Positions 35,401-44,263 of a DNA stretch of 64,000 nucleotides are shown one piece after another; position 1 is the first letter of the stretch, and every line of letters begins with the position of its first letter. Below the pieces are notes generated by a model. The model ran no database searches and was not told the DNA's origin. It saw only the letters and a list, made by a program, of their open reading frames with translations. A program made the translations under genes and the position numbers. The stretch covers positions 1,054,001 through 1,118,000 of the forward strand of contig NZ_JAQSIO010000001.1 in NCBI RefSeq assembly GCF_028649455.1. The letters are read 5' to 3'. The DNA is from Curvibacter microcysteis (GTDB lineage Bacteria; Pseudomonadota; Gammaproteobacteria; Burkholderiales; Burkholderiaceae_C).

Positions 35401-37326
35401 CCGCTCGGCGTCATAGCCGTAGTGCTCGAGCATGGCCTTGTTGGCGGCCAACATGCGCAAGTTCGGCACGTCATGCACCCACATCGGTTGCGGATTGAGG
35501 TCAAACAACAAGCGGTACTGGGCTTCCGAGGCCTGCAGCTGGGCACCCAGGCGGTGGCGTTGAATGACCCCACCCAGGGTGGCCACCAGGATTTGCAGGT
35601 TGGTTTCGTCGTGCAAGGTGAAGGCGTTCGGCGTGGCGGAGACCACCCGCATCACACCAATCGCCTGGTCATCGCTCAACAAGGGCGCCACAATCACCGA
35701 GCGCACCCCGAGGTGGCGGCTGACATTCACATTGACGCGCGGGTCCTGCTCGGTGTCGTGGCAGCGCACTGTCAAGTTTTGCCGCAGCACCAAGCCCGAC
35801 AAGGTGTCCTGCAGGCCCAGCCGGTTGCCCACACGCAGGTGCAGGATGCCCGAGGCCGCACGGCACACGGTTTCGTGCTTTTCCAACAGCTCGACCGAGC
35901 TGCCGTCAGCATGGGTCAGCTCGCGTGCACGCTCGGCCATCAAGGCCAAAACGCCTTCCAGGTTGAGGTCGGCCGTGGCGATTTCCTGCTGGATGCGCAC
36001 GATGCTCATGCGGGTCTGCAGGTCGCGCTGGGCCTCGTCTCGGGCACGGCGTTGTTCGGTCAGGTCTTTCAGCCCACCGACCATGCGCCGGGGCAGGCCG
36101 CGCGGATCACGGATCAAGAAGCCGCGGTCCAACACCGGGGCATGGCTGCCATCGGCGCGCCGGAATCGGTATTCCTCACTCCATTGGGTGCCCGTGCTGG
36201 TCAGCAGTCTTTGCAAACTGTCGAGCACCCGTGCACTGTCGTCCGGGTGAATGCGGCTGGTCCAGGAGCGGCTGTCGCTTTCCAGGCTCTGCAAGTCGAT
36301 CCCGAACAAGGAGGACAGGCTGTCGCTCCACCACATGGCGTCGGTGTCGATGTTCCAGTCCCACACCGCATCGGCCGTGGCTCGGGCGGCCAGGCGGAAG
36401 CGCTCCTCGCTTTCGCGCAGGGCTTCTTCGTTGCGCTTGCGTTCATCGATGTTTTCCAGCGCCCCCTGCACCGCCACCACCTGGCCCTGTTCATCGCGCA
36501 CGGCTTCGCCGATCACGCGCACCCACAGTTGCTGCTGGTCTGGCCGCCGCAATTGCAACTCCAAATCAAAGCGCTGCCCCAGTCGAACGCAATCCTGGTA
36601 GGCCGCGCTCAGGCGCGGTTGGTCCTCAGGCGAATAGGCGGCAAAGGCTTGGGCTGGGCTGACCTGGGCTTGTGGGTCCAGGCCGTGGATCAGGGCCACT
36701 TCGCTGGTCCAGGCAAATTGCTGGTCGGGCAGGCGCAAGATCCAGCCCCCCACCTGAGCGACCTGCCCGGCGATGCGACGGGCTTCGGCCTGCAGGTTTT
36801 GCCGTTGCAAAGCCTGTTCACTTTGGGCCTCGGCATCCAAAAGCCGGCTTTGCTGCCGACCAAACTCCAACAGCAACAAAGCTTGGGCGGCCAAGGCTTC
36901 CAGGGATTCCAGGCCCTGGGCCGATACCTGGCGCACTTGCCGATCGCCCACCATGAGCACGCCCAGGCATTGACCATTGGCGTTGAGCAAGGGCGTGCTG
37001 GCCAAGAAGCGCAAGCCGTCCACCGGTCTCACCCAAGGGTGCTGTGCCCAGACGGGGTCTTGTGACAGGTCGGGTTCGGTGTGCTGTTCCAGCAGGTCTT
37101 GGCTCAGTTGCGGGCCCAAGGTGCCACCTTCCAGCGGCCAATTCAACTGCGCTTTGGTGCACAACTGAGCCCCTTCCAGCAAGGCCAGTTGGGCCATGGG
37201 CGTCTCGCACAGGCTGCTGGCCAAACGCAACAAGCGTTCGAAATAAGGGCGGGTATCGGTGTCGAGCAAGCCAAAAGCCGAGGTTGGCGGGCTGCCCGGG
37301 GCTTTATCGATCATGGTGTAAGCCAA
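32476..37326 (-). CDS. Very large multi-sensor GGDEF-EAL protein (GAF/PAS array)
   Basis: Cytosolic protein of 1616 residues, about twice the usual size for a GGDEF-EAL protein. In order it shows an N-terminal GAF-like domain (about 15-160), PAS (180-300), PAS (305-430), GAF (440-600), PAS (605-730), GAF (740-910), a further GAF-like domain (910-1075), PAS (1085-1205), GGDEF (about 1215-1375) and EAL (1380-1612). The GGDEF motif (1262-1266) and the EAL motif (1394-1396), with DDFGTGYSSL, are intact, so both synthesis and hydrolysis of c-di-GMP are possible. The start could also be Met5. Domain borders are estimated by eye. No membrane spans are seen. Confidence 0.88.
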   Translation of the reverse strand: MAYTMIDKAPGSPPTSAFGLLDTDTRPYFERLLRLASSLCETPMAQLALLEGAQLCTKAQLNWPLEGGTLGPQLSQDLLEQHTEPDLSQDPVWAQHPWVRPVDGLRFLASTPLLNANGQCLGVLMVGDRQVRQVSAQGLESLEALAAQALLLLEFGRQQSRLLDAEAQSEQALQRQNLQAEARRIAGQVAQVGGWILRLPDQQFAWTSEVALIHGLDPQAQVSPAQAFAAYSPEDQPRLSAAYQDCVRLGQRFDLELQLRRPDQQQLWVRVIGEAVRDEQGQVVAVQGALENIDERKRNEEALRESEERFRLAARATADAVWDWNIDTDAMWWSDSLSSLFGIDLQSLESDSRSWTSRIHPDDSARVLDSLQRLLTSTGTQWSEEYRFRRADGSHAPVLDRGFLIRDPRGLPRRMVGGLKDLTEQRRARDEAQRDLQTRMSIVRIQQEIATADLNLEGVLALMAERARELTHADGSSVELLEKHETVCRAASGILHLRVGNRLGLQDTLSGLVLRQNLTVRCHDTEQDPRVNVNVSRHLGVRSVIVAPLLSDDQAIGVMRVVSATPNAFTLHDETNLQILVATLGGVIQRHRLGAQLQASEAQYRLLFDLNPQPMWVHDVPNLRMLAANKAMLEHYGYDAERLRQMKASDFWVDEDNDSHQSKLASIVLGEMQRDARRRHLRQDGSQIDVEVTANTITFNGQPARLVIASDVTERLRTERDLLRVSRAQRLLSACNEALVRANTEIGLLQDVARITVEIGGYHMTWIGYIEDDDPGRWIRPVARHGKGTAFLDQIKVSWAEDSPQGQGPAGLALRDGRMVIIADLRTDERYAPWLATALPYGLRGLVCLPLHIGPRRFGLFSLYSSEVFHISDDEVQLLQALAKDLAFGISNLRAREEQNRLQHAVLKLATAVSASTGTEFFEQLVRNMTDALGAQAGFVLSLEAGQPTQARLIAGQVSGRACSGAKLSLADTPFETLLRDGNWLVRTDLPPLPGLPPVDGAQSLVGRRLDNAAGEPMGLVCALFTRALTQTGFTVSALHIFASRAAAELARQAADTQIRDQASLLDRAQDAILVHRLSGGLVYWNQGAERLYGFTAQEALDPVQGERIERECLHFQLANSPVLQDGEWTGEIEQHRKDGSALTVESRWTLVRDAFGLAESILSINTDVTARKHAEQEIQRLAFFDALTELPNRQLLMDRLQHALASSTRTGAGGALLFIDLDNFKTLNDTLGHDQGDELLRQVAQRLLMCVRETDTVARLGGDEFVVMLENLGNATPEVVEHAKRIGDKVLATLGMPFLLAGHQHESSCSIGVAPFMDGHKGISDLLKQADLAMYQAKTAGRNTLRFFDPVMQAEVSARAALEAALRQALARGEFLLHYQPQTEQGQQVSGVEALVRWRHPVHGMVSPADFIPLAEDTGLIIPLGRWVLDTACNLLASWARFPSHAHLSVAVNVSSRQFKHPDFVEDVVSALQQSGARPDRLKLELTESLLVDDMESIIERMGVLKALGVGFSLDDFGTGYSSLSYLKRLPLDQLKIDQSFVRDVLTDPNDAAIVRTIITLGRSLGLAVIAEGVESSAQQDFLASHDCHAFQGYAFGKPMAAAELQTFLHQHSVH

Positions 37327-37934
37327 CGCAGGGCGTCACAGGCGGGCCGATGGTTGAACTCAGGTCCAGCCGACAAAGCGGCGAGCGTTTGGGGCACAAA
37401 ACATCCCAGTCATTGAAGAGAGAGCAAGGGTGGAGCCGGGACATCAATCAAGCCATCACAGACCCGGTTGCAAAAGACGCCGGGCAAATGTGACAAATGG
37501 TTTCAGATCGTCTGAGCAGGGTCAATACGGTTTTTTGCGAATAAGGCCTTTTTGCGACGCAGCCGCCTGGACTGTGGTGCGCAACCGCCTTGGCGCCCGT
37601 CGCCACTTGGGCTTCTCGGGCGACTGTGGTACATTGCCGGATCGCCCCTGGCGACTGACCGCGTTGGTGCTTGTCGCCATGAGACGCAAATGCCCCTGGC
37701 AGAGTGGCCGTCAGTCCAGCCCTGCTTGTGGCGTGCCAGCCTGCTCATGTCACAGCGCAAGTGGCTTTTCCCCTTCTGTTGACGTTGCCACTGCTTTTGG
37801 CGCGTTCCCGGGTCCCGAGTCTTCATGGCCGGAATCTCAGGTTGTTCAGGACGGGCTCCCTAGGCACTTGGGGCTGCCAGTATTTTTGTCCGCGACTGCG
37901 GGGCTGATAGAGCTTCCGGTCCAACAACCCTTTG
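37327..37934 (+). other. 600-bp stretch without a recognisable gene, upstream of the small gene and infA
   Basis: No frame here reads like a protein. The best open frame (starting 37430) has shadow-like composition and runs out of phase into the next gene. A weak promoter-like pair, TTGGGC (37607-37612) and TACATT (37630-37635), has a 17-bp spacer. If it is real, the infA transcript would carry a leader of about 300 nt. Confidence 0.35.
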
Positions 37935-38183
37935 ATGATTCAGACTTCGACTTTGCTACCCAACGCGCCCATCTTGATGGGCAAGTACCGAATTGCCGCC
38001 TGCCCCCGTGAACTGGAAGGCGGCCAATACGCGTCCCTGGTGTCCATCGCCAGTGGCCGCGGCAGCGCCAGCACCGACCGGGTGATGCGCTTCATTCCAG
38101 AATTTTCCACCCGTGCCGCTGCTTCGTGCTACGCCATCGAGCAGGGCATCCAATGGGTTCGCGGTCTCGCGCGCACCCTCTGA
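37935..38183 (+). CDS. Small conserved-looking protein upstream of infA, function unknown
   Basis: Protein of 82 residues with no signal peptide or membrane span. The core reads GKYRIAACPRELEGGQYAS, then VSIASGRGSASTDRVMRF, and ends ATYAIEQG-like (CYAIEQGIQWV). Its composition resembles a small beta-rich domain. The start could be the ATG at 37935, a TTG just before it, or the ATG at 37977, which begins directly at the conserved-looking core. It is 30 bp upstream of infA on the same strand, so the two are probably co-transcribed. I do not recognise a function. Confidence 0.6.
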   Translation: MIQTSTLLPNAPILMGKYRIAACPRELEGGQYASLVSIASGRGSASTDRVMRFIPEFSTRAAASCYAIEQGIQWVRGLARTL

Positions 38184-38213
38184 ACCCCATAAAGACCCAA
38201 AAGGAAGACCACC

Positions 38214-38468
38214 ATGGCCAAGGAAGACCTGATTGAAATGATGGGTGTCGTCAATGAAGTGTTGCCGGACACCCGTTTCCGCGTGACGCTTGAAAACGGC
38301 CACGAACTGATTGCCTACTCGGCTGGCAAGATGCGCAAGAACCACATCCGCATCTTGGCTGGCGACAAGGTGTCTCTGGAACTGTCGCCCTATGACCTGA
38401 GCAAGGGCCGCATCAAGTTCCGCCACATCGAAGGCCGCGGCCCGATGGCCCCGCGCCGTCCGCGTTAA
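38214..38468 (+). CDS. infA: Translation initiation factor IF-1
   Basis: Protein of 84 residues, one S1-like OB fold. It shows the IF-1 core: [44 protein letters not shown] with the ribosome-contacting basic segment, and KGRIKFR near the end. A short basic tail (GPMAPRRPR) extends the usual 72-residue form. It blocks the ribosomal A site during initiation. An AAAGGAAG ribosome site is well placed. It is not next to secY/rpmJ, so it may be the second infA paralogue seen in many Burkholderiales. Confidence 0.95.
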   Translation: MAKEDLIEMMGVVNEVLPDTRFRVTLENGHELIAYSAGKMRKNHIRILAGDKVSLELSPYDLSKGRIKFRHIEGRGPMAPRRPR

Positions 38469-38614
38469 GGCGTTTCAGCCTCCCGCGCTTTTTGGGCCTT
38501 GGCCCCCAAAGGTCTGTGCTTGAGTCGCTTGACGGCTGAAGCCAGGCCTTTTTGACTGGCGCCCGCCCGCAGTGGACCAGGCCTCATCCGTGCGGCCCAG
38601 GATTTGGCGGCACC

Positions 38615-40021
38615 TCAGTCGCGGAACCAGACGCCGCGCGCGATCGCCGCCGCGTTGAGCCCACCATAAATGACCAGGGCCAAAGCCTGTGCGGCGAACA
38701 CGCCCCCCAGGCCCCAGCCCAGGCGCAGCGCCAGCCAGCCGCCCAGCGCCGCCACCACCAGCCGCGCGATGTTGCCCAAGACCGGCCACAGCAACTTGCC
38801 CGCACCTTGTGAGGCAAAGTACAAAATCAGCCCCAGGCCGAACAGGCCGTAGACCGGGCCCACCGTGCGCAGGTACTGGGCGCCCACCGCCAGCATGGCC
38901 GGGTCGCTGTCAAACAGCGACAGCCAAGCCAGGGGAAAGGCCGCCGCCGCCAGGCCAATCGCTTCGCTCAGCAGCACCGCCATGCCGGCACCGATCCAGG
39001 TGGCGCGCAGTGCGCGTTCGCGCCGACCCGCGCCCACGGCCGTGCCCACCATGGCCACCAGCGGCCCTCCAAAGCCAAACACCAGTGGCACCAGCAGGTA
39101 TTCCAGACGCGAGGCCGTGCCGTAGCCGGCAATGGCCGCCGGGCCAAAATGCCCCGCCAGACCGGTGGCCACGGCAATGGCCACATTGGTGGCCACGGTG
39201 GACACCGCGCCAGCCAAGCCCACACGCAAAATGTCCATGAACAAAGGACGGCGCAGCACCGCATCGGCCCAACGAGGGCGCAGCAGGCTGCGCGAAGACA
39301 GCAGCCACAGGCCCAGCGCCACCGAGCCGCCCGCGTAATACAGCAGCAGGGCCAGTCCGCCGCCCGCAATCCCCATGGCTGGGATCGGACCCCAACCAAA
39401 AATCAGCAGTGGAGACACCGGCAGCAGCGCCAACGTGCCGACGCTGATCACCTTGGCCGGCAAGCCCATGTTGCCTGTGCCCCGAATCACCGACGCCAGC
39501 GAGTTGAACAGCCAGACCAGTAAAGACCCCGAAAACACCCAGTTCGAATAGGTCAGCGCAGCCTCCAGCGAACCCCCCTGCCCGCCCATGTGGGCATACA
39601 GCCAAGGTCCGCCCAACCAAGCGGCCAAGGTGAAAGCCAGGCCAAACAAGCCCGACAGCACCAGGGCGTGGAAGACCAACGCGTGCGCGTCATCGCGCCG
39701 GCGCGCGCCCAGTGCGCGCGCGATGGCCGAGGCAATGCCACCGCCCATGGCCCCGGCCGACATCATCTGCATCAACATCACCACGGGGAACACCAAAGCC
39801 ATGCCCGCCAACGCATCCGTGCCCAGCTTGCCAATGAACCAAGTCTCGATCAAGCCGGCGGCGGCCTGCGCCACCATCACCACCACATTGGGACCGGCCA
39901 TGCGCAGCAAGGTGCTGGCGATCGGGCCTTCAAGCAAAAGCCGGGTGCGAGGGTCCATGGCGGGAGGCACAGCGCTGGGCTTGGCAGGCGCTGGCGGATG
40001 GGCATTGGGATGGGCTTGCAT
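38615..40021 (-). CDS. MATE-family multidrug efflux transporter
   Basis: Inner-membrane antiporter of 468 residues with twelve predicted hydrophobic segments in two similar halves. The MATE pattern is visible in AGPNVVVMVAQAAAGLIETWFIGKLGTDALAG near residues 42-73 (given here only as family position) and in the second-half VGTAVGAGRRERAL. The start at 40021 (MQAHPNAH) is chosen because the upstream part of the frame is not protein-like; an alternative is the Met of MDPRTRLLLEGP. It likely exports cationic compounds using Na+ or H+. The gene stands alone. Confidence 0.9.
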   Translation of the reverse strand: MQAHPNAHPPAPAKPSAVPPAMDPRTRLLLEGPIASTLLRMAGPNVVVMVAQAAAGLIETWFIGKLGTDALAGMALVFPVVMLMQMMSAGAMGGGIASAIARALGARRRDDAHALVFHALVLSGLFGLAFTLAAWLGGPWLYAHMGGQGGSLEAALTYSNWVFSGSLLVWLFNSLASVIRGTGNMGLPAKVISVGTLALLPVSPLLIFGWGPIPAMGIAGGGLALLLYYAGGSVALGLWLLSSRSLLRPRWADAVLRRPLFMDILRVGLAGAVSTVATNVAIAVATGLAGHFGPAAIAGYGTASRLEYLLVPLVFGFGGPLVAMVGTAVGAGRRERALRATWIGAGMAVLLSEAIGLAAAAFPLAWLSLFDSDPAMLAVGAQYLRTVGPVYGLFGLGLILYFASQGAGKLLWPVLGNIARLVVAALGGWLALRLGWGLGGVFAAQALALVIYGGLNAAAIARGVWFRD

Positions 40022-40172
40022 GGTGGCCTCAGGCCAGCCGTCAAGCGGATGGCAATGGATGTATATGCATTGATTATGGGACGCCAAGGCATTTTCTGCT
40101 GACGCGGGCGCGTCAGCGCGGGCTTGCTTGGACCTGGCTGGGCGGTGCTCTGGGCGACGGCCCAGTGTCTGC

Positions 40173-41054
40173 TCAAGCTGTGGCGCTGCCGTCGACCTTG
40201 TGCAAGAAAGCCAGCGTCACACGCGGCGAGGCATTGAGCAAACGCGACAGCGCTTCGACATCGCTGGCCAGCGCGGGGTTGTCCCAACTTTTCATGGTGT
40301 GGCGCGCCAGGCGCGAGGCCAGCACCACGTTTTGCACACTGGGGTGATCGGCGTGCTTGCCGTCACTGATGCGGATCAGCAAGCGCGGCAGGTGCCACAG
40401 CCGCAGCAGGGTCTGGCGCAGGTCATCGAGCTCGATGTTGAGCACACTGCGCTGGGCCACGGCGCTGCGCAAGGCTGGGTCACCAGCCTGGGCCTGGCGA
40501 ATTTTCAGCATCAGTGCCGGGGCATGGCACCAGACCAGCAACTCGGCAAAGTCATGCAAAAAAGCCGCTTCATGGATGACGTCCACATCGGTGTCGCTGC
40601 GGTGCACGGCAAAAGCCATGGCGAAATGGGCGGCTCGTTCACTGCGTTGCAGGATCTCCTGCACCGCCTCCAGCGCGGCGGGGTGGTCGCGCAGCCGTTC
40701 TTCCACCGTGGGCTGCGGGCCGAAGTGGGTGAAAAACGGCGTGATGCCCGTCATCACCAGGGCGCTGGTGATGCTCTCGGTTTCTGTGGCGTCGTCGTTG
40801 CGACGCAAGGTGGCCACATGCGCGAAGAATTTGACCGTCATCAGCGGGTCGGCGCGCAGCACGGGGCTCAGGTCGGCCGGACCGATGTCGTCCTCGCGCG
40901 CCCGCAAGGCCTCAAGCGCCTGCGCCGTGCTGGCCAGCACGGGGACCTCGGCGCGCAGCAGGTGACGCACCCAGGCGCGCAGGTCGCGCAGCGGCCAGTT
41001 CAGAAAGGCCGGGGTGACAGGCTGGGGGCTGTCGGAAGGGGCGGGGGTGTCCAT
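40173..41054 (-). CDS. HDOD-domain signalling protein
   Basis: Cytosolic protein of 293 residues made of one HDOD domain (about 30-245). Features are VPVLASTAQALEAL at the entry, LSPVLRADPLMTVKFFA (the usual D-P-x-L-x-x-x-L/F element), IHEAAFLHDFAELLVW near residue 160, and a long helical tail. HDOD domains lack the catalytic HD metal site and act as regulators in stress, motility or c-di-GMP networks. The target is unknown. It is 174 bp downstream of leuA on the same strand, with hairpins in between. Confidence 0.85.
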   Translation of the reverse strand: MDTPAPSDSPQPVTPAFLNWPLRDLRAWVRHLLRAEVPVLASTAQALEALRAREDDIGPADLSPVLRADPLMTVKFFAHVATLRRNDDATETESITSALVMTGITPFFTHFGPQPTVEERLRDHPAALEAVQEILQRSERAAHFAMAFAVHRSDTDVDVIHEAAFLHDFAELLVWCHAPALMLKIRQAQAGDPALRSAVAQRSVLNIELDDLRQTLLRLWHLPRLLIRISDGKHADHPSVQNVVLASRLARHTMKSWDNPALASDVEALSRLLNASPRVTLAFLHKVDGSATA

Positions 41055-41189
41055 CGTTCAGTTCCGGGGATTGACGCTGAAGCCATTGTGCGACTTTTGC
41101 GTGGCTGGGTCTGGGTGAGACCCGGCAGATTCCTGAGGCGGTGCGACCGTTTGGGTGCGACACCGCTTGGACTGGCCGGTGGACAGGGG

Positions 41190-41210
41190 CAGGCAGGCTG
41201 TGCCTGCCTG
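41190..41210 (-). terminator. Hairpin after leuA
   Basis: A perfect 9-bp stem (CAGGCAGGC / GCCTGCCTG) with loop TGT lies 19 bp after the leuA stop. It has no T-tract. A second small hairpin (GGGTCT / AGACCC) lies at 41107-41123. Together they probably mark the end of the leuA transcript. Confidence 0.45.
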
Positions 41211-41228
41211 TTGCAGCTCAATGGACGC

Positions 41229-42926
41229 TCAAGCGTTGATATCTGCGGCAGCTTCGCTGGCCTGTGGAGTGCGCCGCGCCTGCAAACGGTTGGCCACGCT
41301 GATCACGGCCTGGATGGACGCGGTCACGATGTTGTGGCTCATGCCCACGCCAAATCCTGCGCCCGTGACGCCTTCGAGTGCGGCTTCCACAATGGCCAGG
41401 GCTTGGGCGTCGGCCCCGCTGCCGGTGGCGCGTTCTTCATAGCTGTCCACGCGCATGGGCAAGCCCAACGCATCGACCGTCGCAGCAATCGGACCGTTGC
41501 CATGGCCGCGCACCTGTTGGCGTTGACCGCCGATGCTGAGTTCGAGCTCAATGCCTTGCCCGCTCTCGTCGAGCTTGTGGCTGTGGTACTGGATCGCGTC
41601 GCCCCGGCCCGAGGTGCCGCGCAAATAGGTTTGCTGGAACAGGCTCCAGATCTCTGCACCATTGATTTCGGTTTCGCTGGCATCGGTCTGGCGCTGCACC
41701 ACCGCGCTGAACTCGACCTGCATGCGGCGCGGCATGACCACGCCGCGTTCGCGCTCGAGCAAGAAGGCGATGCCGCCTTTGCCCGACTGGCTGTTGACGC
41801 GGATCACGCTGTCGTAAGTGCGGCCCAGGTCGGCGGGGTCGATGGGCAAATAGGGCACTTCCCATTGGCCTTTCGGGTCCTGTGCGGCAAAGCCTTTTTT
41901 GATGGCGTCCTGGTGCGAGCCCGAGAACGCCGTGAACACCAGGTCACCCGCGTAGGGGTGGCGCGGATGCACGGGAATCGAGGTGCATTCTTCGGCCACA
42001 CGCGCCACGGCCGTGATGTCCGAGAAGTCGAGCTGCGGGTGCACACCTTGGGTGTACAAGTTGAGCGCCAAGGTCACGATGTCCACATTGCCACAGCGCT
42101 CACCGTTGCCAAACAAGCAGCCTTCCACGCGGTCCGCGCCCGCCATCATGGCGAACTCGGCCGCAGCCACGCCGGTGCCACGGTCGTTGTGCGGGTGCAC
42201 CGAGAGCACGATGTGTTGGCGTGGCGCCAGGTGGCGGTGCATCCACTCGATCTGGTCGGCAAACACATTGGCGGTGGCGTTTTCCACCGTGGTGGGGAGG
42301 TTGATGATGACCTCGCGGCCCGGGCCGGCACCCCAAGCTTCAATGGCGGTGTGGCAGGCCTGCAAAGACACGTCCAGCTCGGTGGCGCTGAAGGTCTCAG
42401 GCGAGTACTGCAAGGTCCAGCGCGTGCCGGGTTGGGCGTCGGTGAGGCGCTTGAGGTAGCCCACATGGTGGCCAATCAAGTCCATCACCTGCGGCACGCT
42501 CATGCCAAACACAATGCGGCGCCAGGCCGGCGCGGTGGCGTTGTAGAGATGGACGATGGCGCGCGGCGCGCCTTGGACAGCCTCGACCGTGCGGGCGATC
42601 AAGTCTTCACGCGACTGGGTCATGACCATGATGGTCACGTCCTCGGGGATCAAGTTCTCTTCGATGAGACGGCGCACAAAGTAGAAGTCGGTCTGCGAGG
42701 CGGCTGGAAAACCAACCTCGATCTGCTTGAAGCCGATGCGCACCAACTCCATGAACAAGCTCATCTTGCGTTCGGCGTTCATGGGCTCGAACAAGGCCTG
42801 GTTGCCATCGCGCAAGTCGGTGGACAACCAGATCGGGGCTTGGGTGATGGTGCGCGAAGGCCACTGGCGATCGGCGAGGGCGATCGGGGCAAACGGGGCG
42901 TACTTGGTGGCGGGATTGGCAATCAT
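41229..42926 (-). CDS. leuA: 2-isopropylmalate synthase (type 2 LeuA)
   Basis: First committed enzyme of leucine synthesis: it condenses acetyl-CoA with 2-oxoisovalerate. It has 565 residues, the length of the type-2 enzymes. The catalytic TIM barrel (about 30-310) has the metal-binding [12 protein letters not shown] and the HPHNDRGTG motif. The C-terminal LeuA dimer domain (about 430-550) carries the leucine-feedback region. I prefer [12 protein letters not shown] at 42926 over an earlier in-frame Met. A leucine-rich leader peptide and attenuator precede it. No other leu genes are nearby. Confidence 0.95.
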   Translation of the reverse strand: MIANPATKYAPFAPIALADRQWPSRTITQAPIWLSTDLRDGNQALFEPMNAERKMSLFMELVRIGFKQIEVGFPAASQTDFYFVRRLIEENLIPEDVTIMVMTQSREDLIARTVEAVQGAPRAIVHLYNATAPAWRRIVFGMSVPQVMDLIGHHVGYLKRLTDAQPGTRWTLQYSPETFSATELDVSLQACHTAIEAWGAGPGREVIINLPTTVENATANVFADQIEWMHRHLAPRQHIVLSVHPHNDRGTGVAAAEFAMMAGADRVEGCLFGNGERCGNVDIVTLALNLYTQGVHPQLDFSDITAVARVAEECTSIPVHPRHPYAGDLVFTAFSGSHQDAIKKGFAAQDPKGQWEVPYLPIDPADLGRTYDSVIRVNSQSGKGGIAFLLERERGVVMPRRMQVEFSAVVQRQTDASETEINGAEIWSLFQQTYLRGTSGRGDAIQYHSHKLDESGQGIELELSIGGQRQQVRGHGNGPIAATVDALGLPMRVDSYEERATGSGADAQALAIVEAALEGVTGAGFGVGMSHNIVTASIQAVISVANRLQARRTPQASEAAADINA

Positions 42927-42979
42927 TGGGGGCTCCACGAACAGGGGCGGCGCCGGGGTCTCCGGGCTGGGCCGCCAAG

Positions 42980-43053
42980 GTCAAAAACGGAAAAACAAAG
43001 ACATCCCCTGCAGCCCTTTGCGCGTCGCAAAGGCTGGTTCGTGGGCCGGGGTC
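42980..43053 (-). promoter_or_regulatory. leu attenuator (terminator hairpin and competing stem)
   Basis: On the minus strand, after the leader peptide, comes a hairpin CAGCCTTTGCG-ACG-CGCAAAGGGCTG (43036-43011), followed by T-rich DNA (CTTTGTTTTTCCGTTTTT, about 42998-42981). A competing segment, GACCCCGGCC (43053-43044), pairs perfectly over 10 bp with GGCCGGGGTC inside the leader peptide (43113-43104). Ribosome stalling at the leucine codons would decide which pairings form. Confidence 0.7.
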
Positions 43054-43083
43054 AGGGGGAAGTCAGAGCGATGAGCGCGAAGC

Positions 43084-43158
43084 TCAAGACACGAACGCGA
43101 GCAGACCCCGGCCGAGCACTAGGCTTAGCTTTAGAGTCAGGGTTGGCTGGCGTTGCAT
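43084..43158 (-). CDS. leuL: leu operon leader peptide (leucine-rich, 24 residues)
   Basis: A 24-residue open frame, MQRQPTLTLKLSLVLGRG then LLAFVS, holding seven leucines. Four of them come in the block L-T-L-K-L-S-L, where three use CTA, a rare codon in this GC-rich genome. It lies 158 bp upstream of leuA on the same strand and is followed by a terminator-type hairpin. This is the classical transcription-attenuation layout: when charged leucyl-tRNA is scarce, the ribosome stalls at these codons and leuA is read through. No strong ribosome site is visible before the ATG. Confidence 0.8.
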   Translation of the reverse strand: MQRQPTLTLKLSLVLGRGLLAFVS

Positions 43159-43208
43159 GGAGAAAACTGTAACACAGGCCGGCGCGTTGGCTGTTGGGAC
43201 CTTCCCTA

Positions 43209-44168
43209 TCAGGGCGATAGCGGCGCCTCATCACCGGACGCGGATGCGGCTTCGCGCAGGCATTGCGCCAGCAGCGCGGCCGCGGGGGAGAGCCGGGCAC
43301 CACGCCGTGTGACGATGCCATAGCCCTCGTGGCGTGCGCGCATGGCCAGGGGCAGGCGCTTGGCAATGCCGTGCTCTTCACAAAAGGCCATCGTGCCTTC
43401 GGCCATCACGGCCACCAACTGCGGGTCTTGCTTGAGCATCAGCATGGTGGCCAGCGAGGAGGCCGTTTCAATCGGGTACGGCGGCAGTGCCAGGCCGGCC
43501 TCGCGGAATTCGCGCTCGACCAAGGTGCGCAGCGGCATGTTGCCTGGGTACAGGATCCAGCGGCACCGGGCCAACTGGGCCAGGTTCACGCGCTTGGCTC
43601 GGGCCAGCGCGTGCTGCGCGCCCACGGCCAGGGCCACTTGCTCGCCTTCCAGCGCTTCGTAGTCGAATTGATCGGCCTGGCTGGACACCGTGGTGCGGCA
43701 GATGGCCAGGTCCAGCCGCCCTTCGTTGAGCTGGCTCAACAGCTCGCTGCTGATGCCCTCGCGCACCTCGATCGACAGGGCCGGTTGGGTCTGCCGCAGC
43801 TGGGCCAGAGCCCCAATCAGCACCGAGTGCAGCGCCCCGGTGATGGTGCCCACAGCGACCCGCCCGCCGCTGCCACGCAACACGCCATCGATCTCTTCGC
43901 GCAGGTGGCCCAGGTCGGAGGCAATCACGCGCGCATACCGCAGGATGCAGCGTCCCAACTCATTGGCCTGCACGCCTTGGGGCGAACGTTGGAACAGCTC
44001 GGCACCAAACGTGGACTCGATCTCGCGCAGCGCCTTGCTCAGGCCTGGCTGGGTCATGCCCAACTGGTCGGCAGCGCGGTGCAGGGAGCCCCATTCGTCC
44101 AGCGCCACCAGCAGGGTCAGTTGGCGAAAGCGCAGGCGCGAGGTGATCGAAGAAAGGCTGGGGACCAT
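43209..44168 (-). CDS. LysR-family transcriptional regulator
   Basis: Regulator of 319 residues. The N-terminal winged helix-turn-helix shows FRQLTLLVALDEWGSLHRAA and QPGLSKALREIE (about 14-55), and the effector-binding domain runs from about 95 to 300. The start at 44168 (MVPSLSSITSR) gives a usual LysR length. It diverges from a short-chain dehydrogenase and a Bug-type solute receptor, which it likely controls. The inducer is unknown, and by context an organic or sugar acid is plausible. Confidence 0.9.
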   Translation of the reverse strand: MVPSLSSITSRLRFRQLTLLVALDEWGSLHRAADQLGMTQPGLSKALREIESTFGAELFQRSPQGVQANELGRCILRYARVIASDLGHLREEIDGVLRGSGGRVAVGTITGALHSVLIGALAQLRQTQPALSIEVREGISSELLSQLNEGRLDLAICRTTVSSQADQFDYEALEGEQVALAVGAQHALARAKRVNLAQLARCRWILYPGNMPLRTLVEREFREAGLALPPYPIETASSLATMLMLKQDPQLVAVMAEGTMAFCEEHGIAKRLPLAMRARHEGYGIVTRRGARLSPAAALLAQCLREAASASGDEAPLSP

Positions 44169-44263
44169 GGGGCGATTCCAAACAGTTATTGCCAGATCAA
44201 AAGCTCTCACTATGCAGCAAGCGGGTGCTCTTCCAGAATCCGCCAGCACAAGGAGACAAGACC

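Noticed and set aside
37430-38011. 193-codon plus-strand frame upstream of infA
   Set aside because: It overlaps the better small gene at 37935 in another frame and its sequence looks like translated non-coding DNA.
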